Source: Chrysomallon squamiferum
Taxonomy: Eukaryota > Mollusca > Gastropoda > Neomphalida > Peltospiridae
Direction of reading: 5' to 3'
Assembly (NCBI GenBank): GCA_012295275.1
Contig: CM022677.1
Coordinates: 19,486,785-19,497,784, forward strand
Length of the DNA stretch: 11,000 bases
The notes beneath the pieces were generated by a model. The model saw nothing but the letters and a program-made list of their open reading frames with translations. It was not told the DNA's origin and did no database searches. The translations under genes and the position numbers were made by a program. Of this stretch, positions 1-11,000 are shown piece after piece (the first letter of the stretch is position 1; every line of letters starts with the position of its first letter).

Positions 1-432
1 AAGGAACGACTGGAATCTAAAAATGTGACAAATTTGCTCATTATCAATAATAATCAAAAATGAAGTAAATATATCTGATATATATGGATATAAAAAGATT
101 AGAAATGGTTAATGAAAACTGAGCTAGCGAACAATATGTCTGATGCGGAATGATACATAATAAACACCATATTTCCAAAATAAATTGCATTACATATTTG
201 GAATTTTAATTTTGCTACAGTTTTCAAACACGTCTACTTTTTTTAATAATAAAAGTGAGCATGTTTTATAACTTTTAAATATTAAACTTTTATTGAAACT
301 GCGAACTATTTGTTTGAAAGAACTGACGTGCGATAAATTATTCACTGGACTTATCGTTCGCTGGTTTCACAGCAGCTGGAATTGTTCGCTGCCTTTATTT
401 CAGTATTTTAATGGAATATTGAAACGTGCCAC
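1..432 (+). other. Upstream / 5' UTR region of TMEM267, no gene seen
   Basis: AT-rich non-coding sequence. No long open frame, RNA gene or clear TATA box is seen. The GC content rises from about 320 onward, just before the TMEM267 start codon, which fits a transcription start and 5' untranslated region somewhere in 300-432. The reading frame of the ATG at 433 is closed upstream by a TAA at 409-411, so 433 is the first usable in-frame Met. Promoter assignment is inference from position only. Confidence 0.4.
411..422 (+). promoter_or_regulatory. Possible three-codon upstream ORF
   Basis: ATG GAA TAT TGA lies 10 bases before the TMEM267 start codon and in a different frame. If the 5' untranslated region includes it, it is a minimal uORF that could reduce initiation at 433. 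There is no evidence in the sequence that it is transcribed or used. Confidence 0.25.
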
Positions 433-752
433 ATGAGTTTTCTTCACCTTGTAGAAAAACTGTTAATAACTTTGACTTTGGAAATATGTCTGCTCGCAAC
501 ATGTTTATTTGGAGACACCATTATCTCGATTTTATCACCTACCAGGTCAAACGAACCGGATTTATTATGGATGCGCGCAGTCGTTGATAGTGCTACGCAT
601 GGTTTCGTGGCTTTTTTTTCGTGGGCTATTGTCGAATTGACATCATTAGGTGACATAAATGCGATAACTTTTATAAACTGCGGTATATGTGCTGGACTTG
701 CAGTGATGGTTGATTTGGATCACTTTATGGCAGCCAGGTCGTTCCATATTAA

Positions 753-831
<79 letters not shown>

Positions 832-1293
832 GTATTCATTTAAATCATAAGAAATAATTATATTTATATATTGATAAGAGAGAGAGAGAGATTGTATATC
901 GAAATGAGAAAAGAAGAGAAAAGTAAAAATAACAGATGAAAATAATAAAAGTTACTGTTTTATGTTATGTAATTAAAACAAAAATATTTAAATGTTATTA
1001 TGTGGTTACTTATTTGAATAGTCACTTTTAAGTTTCAAAGTCTGTTATGAATTTAGTAATCTAGTAAAAACTTAGAAGTATTACTATCCAGTAAATAAAC
1101 AAATAACAATTTTATTTGTTAATTTGTTAATTAATCATCATCATTTTATTATTATTATTATTATTACTTCTTAGTAAAAGGTTTATGATTGAATATTTGT
1201 GTGTGTGTGTGTGTGATGATAACTTTTAATATTTGTTTTATAAAATCAGGAAGGATTAATTACTAGTATTAATTATTTAATACTAAAAATAAA

Positions 1294-1338
<45 letters not shown>

Positions 1339-1759
1339 ATAATAATAATAATAATAATAACAACAACAACAAAAAACTAAATTTCACTAACAACATACAT
1401 CCAACATTTAATAAACACAAATTAATTTTTTAATTTTTATTTTTTTTGTTTTATAGGATGCTATGAACCTTAGCAACAGGCCTCTTTTCCATGCAACCAC
1501 AGTGATTCCAACCATCTTCTTCCTGCTCATCATCTGTGGACAAGTTCTGAAATCAAACAGGCTGAAATATCTTTCTTTTATATTTGTCTTATCTTGGAGT
1601 TCTCACCACGTAAGAGATGCCACGAGGAGAGGTTTGTGGTTACCTCCCTTTGCCAGCTCTCCACCTATCCCGTACGCTATGTATGTATTTCTGATAATGT
1701 TTTTACCTTTGTGTGTCAGAGGCGTTATTAAGTTTTTGGGTGTGTGGGAGATTTTGTGA
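433..1759 (+). CDS. TMEM267: TMEM267 (C5orf28) family membrane protein, two coding exons 433-753 and 1457-1759
   Basis: Exon 1 encodes 107 residues and ends AAG|GTGAGA at 753/754. Exon 2 starts after TTATAG at 1457 and ends with TGA at 1757-1759. The junction is phase 0 and the product is 207 residues, close to the roughly 215 of the vertebrate protein. I recognise it from the pattern W-x-R-A-x-x-D-x-A-x-H near residue 46-56, SWA at 63-65, DLDHF at 94-98, ARS at 101-103, RPLFHATTVIP around 115-125, and SWSSHHVRD then RRGLW at 153-168; these match the landmarks of vertebrate TMEM267. About five or six hydrophobic segments are visible: roughly 10-34, 54-70, 79-95, 118-138, 145-156 and 178-200. 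No signal peptide separate from the first membrane segment is evident. The family's function is not established; it is predicted to be an integral membrane protein. An intronless reading would run on from exon 1 into an Arg-Glu repeat and is an artefact. It is convergent with the minus-strand gene that ends at 5559. Confidence 0.9.
756..829 (+). repeat. (GA)n microsatellite beginning inside the splice donor
   Basis: About 37 uninterrupted GA units. The repeat starts within the donor hexamer GTGAGA of TMEM267 intron 1, so the donor's downstream positions are themselves repeat units. It is a polypurine tract, the kind of sequence that can adopt non-B structure. Confidence 0.97.
1294..1373 (+). 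repeat. Compound (CA)n / poly(A) / (TAA)n / (CAA)n repeat
   Basis: A short CA run passes into about 32 A residues, then about eight TAA units, then about five CAA units. It lies about 85 bases before the exon 2 acceptor. The A run passing into TAA units could be the degraded tail of an old retroposon, but no body of such an element is visible upstream. Confidence 0.9.
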
Positions 1760-2003
1760 ATGTAAAAAAAAAAAAAAATAATAATAATACCAATTAATAT
1801 CCCATAGGTTCATGTCAGTTGACCCTTTCGCGGTGTAATTAAAGTGTAGCCATCATTTTCGTAATTATTGTTAATTATCGACAAAAAATTTAGAATTTGG
1901 ATTTTCAGATTCTGATGTGATGTGAAGTTTTGGCGGTCTTTAGGGGTGTGTCCATTTCTTACAGTATCAGTAGAATTTTTTATTTATTTTTTTTAAACTG
2001 TAT
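1760..2003 (+). other. 3' flank / probable 3' UTR of TMEM267
   Basis: Non-coding sequence after the TGA. It contains an A-run and AAT units at 1763-1790 and the ATTAAA described separately. A second candidate, AATAAA at 2100-2105, falls inside the minisatellite, so the 3' UTR could extend into the repeat. No RNA gene or open frame is seen. Confidence 0.4.
1838..1843 (+). terminator. Candidate polyadenylation signal ATTAAA
   Basis: ATTAAA lies about 80 bases after the TMEM267 stop codon and is followed by GT- and T-rich sequence, as expected for a cleavage and polyadenylation site. Such hexamers are frequent by chance in sequence this AT-rich, so support is weak. Confidence 0.3.
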
Positions 2004-2692
2004 ATGTTATAGGTAAACAATAGATGATAGATGTTTTTATAAGTAAACAGTAAATGTAAGCATTTTAAGTAAACAGTGAATGTAAGCATTTTATTAGTAA
2101 ATAAATGTAAACATTTTATTAGGTAAATTTTATGAGTAAACAGTAAATGTAAGCATTTTATTAGTAAACAGCAAATGTAAGCATTTTATGAGTAAACAGT
2201 GAATGTAAGCATTTTATTAGTAAACAGTAAATGTAAGCATTTTATGAGTAAACAGTAAATGTAAGCATTTTATGAGTAAACAGTGAATGTAAGCATTTTA
2301 TGAGTAAACAGTAAATGTAAACATTTTATGTAAGCATTTTATTATTAAACAGTAAATGTAAGCATTTTATGAGTAAACAGTAAATGTAAGCATTTTATGA
2401 GTAAACAGTGAATGTAAGCATTTTATGAGTAAACAGTAAATGTACGCATTTTATGAGTAAACAGTAAATTTAAGCATTTTATTAGTAAACAGTAAATGTA
2501 AGCATTTTATGAGTAAACAGTAAACAGTAAATGTAAGCATTTTATGGGTAAACAGTAAATGTAAGCATTTTATGAGTAAACAGCAAATGTAAACATTTTA
2601 TCACAAAACTGAACATAAACATTTATAAGTAAACAGTGGACTTAAACATTTTATAAGTAAACAGTAGATTTAAACATTTTATAAGTAAACAT
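2004..2692 (+). repeat. 28-bp minisatellite, about 24 units (array A)
   Basis: Tandem repeat of a 28-bp unit that begins GTAAACAGTAAATG and contains AAGCATTTTAT. Units differ at a few positions (TGAG, TTAG or TAAG before GTAAAC; AAATG or GAATG). Some are shortened, and one at about 2513-2530 carries an internal duplication of GTAAACA. The distal units (about 2625-2692) are more diverged and use AAACATTTTATAA. The first unit, GTAAACAATAGATG at 2013-2026, is preceded by ATGTTATAG at 2004-2012, and this edge matches an exon-donor junction of the minus-strand gene (see array B at 9822-10081). It lies downstream of TMEM267 and may fall within its transcript. Confidence 0.95.
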
Positions 2693-4139
2693 TACGGGAA
2701 AGAAGTTTGATGCTTAATTATGTTATAAGTTAAATAGTGGATATAAATATTTTGTAGCTTTGCCGTCGATACAAATAAGCGGGAAAATCTGCTTTCTTCA
2801 GTTAACAGAAATAAAAATTCTCGAGTGCATTTATTTGCTTTTCACAGTGAAATTGTTAAACTCGTATCTTAGCAACAGTCTAAATCAGTGTTTGCAAACT
2901 AAGTGACTGTGTATTTTAAATATAATGTATTTAAAACAAAATTTGAATCCATTAATGTCAAAGGTCAGTATTCCAGCTATGGGGTATAAGTGAAAATATT
3001 AAATAAAATTTGACTTGTTGTATGAAATACGTCAGTATATAAATACGGGTCTGTTCTAGAAAACATTCTAGAAGTTTTTTGATCAAAGAAGTTTGTCACT
3101 TGCTCTATTAGTGAGGGTGTAGCATCAAAGTTTTTTTTGTTGTTTTTTTTTTCATTTGTTATAGGATGTTTGGTTGTTCATTGATATGAAGTTTGTTTAA
3201 AAAAATACAAAAAAAAACCTGTTTCTATGGTTGTGTCAAATGAACTTTTAAATTGTCTTTCTTTATATGTGAAATATAGTTATGTATATTTATGTCTGTC
3301 AGTGTGTGTGTGTGTGTGTGTGTTTGCGTATTTTTAAAGCATAATCATTATTATACAAAATTATTTTTTTAATCGTGTTGGTTGGTGCTAAGATTACTTT
3401 TTTTAAATTTAATATTAAAACTGAACACTTTTTAATGTGTTCATTAATTATATTGTTCTATGTGTCTTATTTATTTTTACTTTTGTCTAAAGATTTTTAA
3501 TTGAATTTAAACAATTTTCTAGATGCAAATAGTGAACCAAGGCATTATATTTTTGTTAAACTTCTTACCGTTGTTAATGGTTACCATGTTCTTTATTCAT
3601 GTTATTTTTAAACGTGTTATTTTTACTTTCTTCAAAGAGTTTTATTAAAATTTTAAAATTTTTTTTAGGTTTAAGCAGAGGAAAGGATGTTGGAATTTTG
3701 TTACAAATTGTTATTATTGATGACGCTGTTTGATCCAGTTTTTAAAGGTTTCATATTCAAATTCTCATGTTTTATTCTTCTGAATTATTTGTACAAATTA
3801 AAATTATATCTTTTGTTAATAAAAATTTTGTTAAACTGTTTACATTTTATTTTTTTTTTTTTTGTTTGTTTTTCTTAAAATAAGAAATATTTTATTAGCA
3901 TTCTCATTGTTACTGTTATTAATTAAATCATTTTAATTAAATAAAGTTAAAACACCATATCACAAAAATCTATTTTAGAATTTGAAATAATCATTTTTCG
4001 ATTTTTTTAAACTTCTTTATTTATTTTGTTATTGACTGTGAGCAGAATCTACTTAAGATGTTTCCATAACAAGCAGTTACCTCCCCTGAGTTCACCATGG
4101 AATTACAGCTGTGTATTATAAAACAGTAAATAACAATTG
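2693..4139. other. Intergenic spacer, no gene seen
   Basis: AT-rich sequence of moderate complexity. No open frame here looks like protein: the longest, 3687-3878 on the plus strand, is Leu/Phe/Lys low-complexity read from T-rich DNA. It holds a (TG)n tract at about 3303-3323, a TATA-like sequence plus two TTCTAGAA palindromes near 3036-3073, and a GTTACCTCCCC motif at 4074-4086 (reported in the findings). No transposon termini or tRNA are recognisable. Confidence 0.5.
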
Positions 4140-5165
4140 TAGGTATTAATATTATTTTTTATTTCAATTTTCAGTTTTATGTACAATAAAATTAAACAAT
4201 GTTGTTAACTTTCCATGGGTTAACGAAATTCCTATTATACAGTATGGTGTCACCAAGTTCAAATAAATTAATAATAATAATCATTAAAAAAATAAAAATA
4301 ATACTAGTAATAATAATTACTATTACTACTAATAACAATAAATAATAAATAAATAAATAAATAAATAAATAAGGAAAAAACAAAAGAATCAAAAAAAAAT
4401 TAAAAATTAAAATATTGGGTTTCTTAGTTCATTTATGGTAATGATAAAAACAAAAATTTAAAAAGTCCTAAAATAAAAACCCAGTTTTGACTTTGTACTT
4501 TTAAAAAAGTCTTAAAATAAAAACCCAGTTTTGACTTTGTACAGCTGAGATCATACGTAAGTAAATGTACAAAAATATTATTAATAAGAATTGTGCAGTA
4601 ATGGGAATGACTTTAGACAACAATGTGTGTGTGTGTGTGTGTGTGTATATACATAATAATAATAATAATAATAAAGTAAGAAAAGAATAAAATACAAATA
4701 AAAGAATCGCTCAAGATTTGGTAATGTTAACTCAAACTTAACTGAGTATTTACTACTGTTAAAATATATTTTATTTTTTTTTTTTAAAATGGGATGGTTG
4801 GTTTTTAAAAGCTTATTACATCTGTATCTTTGATAAAACAAACTACATTAAAATATACTGCTTCTATTTAACAATTAAAAAAAAAAAAAAAATAATAATA
4901 ATAATAATACTCAGCTTGTACAGACTTATTTTACCAAGGCTTCATTTCATTTGACATATACTAAAGTTTGGTTAAACAAAAATATTTATTTATATGTTAC
5001 AAATATACATCCATTTTAAAATTCCATAAATTTCACTTGAAATGTTTTGAAACTGCAGTGCCATGTTTATTTAAAAAAATAAAATAACATAAAATAAATA
5101 AAAAAGATTTGAAAAACTACGATACAAATTTGGATATAAAAAATGTTTACAACTGCAATACCATG
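4140..5165. other. Intergenic AT-rich spacer with microsatellites
   Basis: Very AT-rich. It contains AAT and AAAT runs (about 4268-4372, 4654-4672, 4888-4908), a (TG)n tract at 4624-4645 and A-runs. No gene, RNA or mobile element can be supported. The part nearest 5165 may belong to the 3' UTR of the minus-strand gene if a distal polyadenylation site is used. Confidence 0.5.
4457..4543 (+). repeat. Two-copy 45-bp tandem duplication
   Basis: Two adjacent copies containing CCCAGTTTTGACTTTGTAC, first at about 4457-4498 and then at about 4501-4543. They are almost identical; one clear difference is AGTCCTA versus AGTCTTA. The near identity suggests a recent duplication. No function is apparent. 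Confidence 0.9.
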
Positions 5166-5558
5166 TAAATAAAAATATTTCTACTGCAAATTCAGATTAA
5201 ATATATATATTTTTTTATATTAAGCCATCCCCCATCCCAAGAAAAGAAAATTAAAAATTAAACTAATTAAATAAATAAATAAATGATAAAAAAAAAAATT
5301 CTGTTGTCAGCAGAAGTTGATGATTTTGAATTAATCACAATCAGCTGTCTAGATATCACTTAAATAAAAATATTTCTACTGCAACTTCAGATTAAATTTT
5401 TTATTTTTTTTTATATTAAGCCATCCCCCATCCCAAGAACAGAAAATTAAAAATTAAACTAATTAAATAAATAAATAAATGATATAAAAAAAAATCATTT
5501 CTGCTGTCAGCAGAGGTTGATGATTTCGAATTAATCACAATCAGCTGTCTAGACAACG

Positions 5559-5576
<18 letters not shown>
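5166..5576 (-). repeat. Tandem duplication spanning the 3' end of the minus-strand gene
   Basis: Copy 1 (5166-5360) and copy 2 (5361-5576) share a long near-identical core. It runs from TAAATAAAAATATTTC through the CCATCCCCCATCCCAAGAA segment and GTTGATGATTT to AATCACAATCAGCTGTCTAGA. Differences are small substitutions, homopolymer lengths and a short insertion in copy 2. Copy 2 contains the last codons and stop of the minus-strand gene. Copy 1 ends, read on the minus strand, with AGT GAT ATC TAG, a shortened version of the real end AGT GAA GAA GAT ATC TGA. Copy 1 is therefore probably a duplicated 3' UTR plus the extreme C-terminal codons. Confidence 0.9.
5400..5405 (-). terminator. Candidate polyadenylation signal AATAAA (minus strand)
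   Basis: TTTATT on the plus strand reads AATAAA on the minus strand, about 155 bases after the stop codon at 5559-5561. It lies in copy 2 of the tandem duplication. Chance occurrence is likely in such AT-rich DNA, so this is only a candidate. Confidence 0.3.
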
Positions 5577-10150
<4,574 letters not shown>

Positions 10151-10533
10151 CTGAATTTTAAATAAAAACAAACATCAATAACAACAACTACAACATTAAA
10201 TTTAACAATAATGACAGTGTATCATACCGCTTTCTTTGAAAGTTTCCTTAAGCTCAACTTTTTAATTTACATATTCACTACAATCTTTTTCTACTCTTTC
10301 TTGATAAACAGTAAACATTTACTATCAGTTTTTCTCATCAACTGTAATCACACCCAATCAATTCTTTTCATCAACAGTACGCACTTAGCATCAACCTTTT
10401 CATCAACAGTAAATATTCACCATCAACTTTTTCCTCAGCTTCGCCATAAATTCATCAACAGTAAATATTCATCAACTGTATTCATCGACAGCAAATACTC
10501 ACCATCAACTCTTTTCTTTAAATTGCTATCTTT
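10151..10533 (-). other. Intronic sequence upstream of exon a with degenerate TCAACAGTAAATATTCA repeats
   Basis: Contains scattered, diverged copies of a short motif (CATCAACAGTAAATATTCA and variants) from about 10300. These appear to be a degenerate relative of the 48-bp array that follows. The plus-strand open frame across this stretch has no protein-like features. Candidate coiled-coil codons at 10503-10571 on the minus strand are discussed in the findings; I do not call an exon here. Confidence 0.6.
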
Positions 10534-11000
10534 TGCCATCAACTGATTTTCTTCAATTTCAAACACATCAACTGCACACTCACCATCAACTGATTTTCAT
10601 CAATTTCAAACACATCAAACTCTGCGTCATCAACTGTACACACTCATCATCAACTTCAAACACATCAACTGTACAAACACATCAACTGATTTTCATCTAA
10701 TTTCAAACACATCAACTGTACACATTCACCATCAACTGATTTTCATCAACATCAAACTCTCAGTCATCAACTGCACACACTCACCATCGACTGATTTTCA
10801 TCAATTTCAAACACATCAACTGCACACTCACCTTTGATTTTCATCAATTTCAAACACATCAACTGCACACCCTCACCATCAACTGATTTTCATCTACTTC
10901 AAACACATCAACTGTACACACTCACCATCGACTGATTTTCATCAATTTCAAACACATCAACTGCACACACTCACCATCGACTGATTTTCATCAACTTCAA
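10534..11000 (-). repeat. 48-bp minisatellite, about nine to ten units, continuing past the window edge
   Basis: Units of 47-49 bp built from CATCAACTGATTTTCATC, AATTTCAAACACATCAACTG and CACACTCAC on the plus strand. Some units are shortened or carry AACATCAAACTC variants. The motif CATCAACTG occurs twice per unit, so the unit itself probably arose from a shorter repeat. On the sense strand of the minus gene each full unit contains GATGGTGAGTGTG, a good match to a splice donor. Confidence 0.93.

Larger units (their letters stand above)
754..1456 (+). other. TMEM267 intron 1 (703 bp, phase 0)
   Basis: Donor GTGAGA at 754 and acceptor TTTTATAG ending at 1456, preceded by a T-rich tract. The intron is almost entirely low complexity: a (GA)n tract starting in the donor, a shorter GA tract near 878-890, a (TG)n tract near 1199-1216, and an A/TAA/CAA compound repeat before the acceptor. 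No other feature is seen in it. Confidence 0.85.

Noticed and set aside
754-843. Continuation of the TMEM267 exon 1 frame as an Arg-Glu repeat C-terminus
   Set aside because: A consensus donor lies exactly at the end of conserved sequence and exon 2 continues the family match in phase, so the RE run is intronic.
1294-1373. Retroposon tail before TMEM267 exon 2
   Set aside because: The A-run with TAA units is suggestive, but no element body, target-site duplication or promoter boxes could be seen upstream.
2004-2692. CRISPR-like array
   Set aside because: The 28-bp units are directly head to tail with no unique spacers, and the context is a eukaryotic genome.
3687-3878. Plus-strand 63-codon open frame in the spacer
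   Set aside because: Leu/Phe/Lys low complexity from T-rich DNA, with no splice context or recognisable motif.
10228-10262. Mini-exon on the minus strand with coiled-coil-like codons (ELKETFKES) and a GTATGA donor
   Set aside because: No polypyrimidine tract precedes it and the phase that gives this peptide does not fit exon a. A chance reading is likely.

Overview
This is an AT-rich, repeat-dense eukaryotic (animal) window with two convergent, intron-containing genes. Consensus GT..AG splice sites, abundant microsatellites (GA, CT, AT, TG, AAAT, AAT), several minisatellites and GC-richer exons set in AT-rich introns all point to a metazoan nuclear genome. A lophotrochozoan, most likely a mollusc, is my best guess from repeat style and two GGRARTAACT motifs, but I cannot prove it from the sequence alone.

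Layout. Bases 1-432 are the upstream region of a plus-strand gene. Bases 433-753 and 1457-1759 are two coding exons that join in phase 0 into a 207-residue multi-pass membrane protein, which I recognise as TMEM267 (formerly C5orf28). From 2004 to 2692 lies a 28-bp minisatellite of about 24 units. From 2693 to about 5165 I see no gene, only AT-rich spacer with short microsatellites and a 45-bp duplication. Bases 5166-5576 are a tandem duplication (195-216 bp per copy) that overlaps the 3' end of the second gene.

The second gene is on the minus strand. It is 5'-truncated by the window edge, and six exons can be defined between 10150 and 5559. It encodes about 410 C-terminal residues: a coiled coil, a Ser/Ala/Gly-rich low-complexity stretch, an acidic segment and a Ser/Asp-rich tail. 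I do not recognise the family. Splice phases agree across all junctions only if one frame change is allowed in each of two adjacent exons, both at runs of G, so the locus holds either assembly indels or real frameshifts.

The most distinctive signal is in the repeats. The 28-bp minisatellite occurs twice, in opposite orientations, once downstream of TMEM267 and once in an intron of the minus-strand gene, where it is flush with a splice donor. The downstream array begins with a 22/23-base match to that same exon-donor junction. A separate 43-bp minisatellite is flush with a splice acceptor, a 48-bp array carries donor-like GTGAGT motifs in its units, and the TMEM267 donor itself runs into a (GA)n tract. 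Splice-site sequence appears to have repeatedly seeded tandem repeats here. The two genes show no evident functional link; they are simply convergent neighbours.
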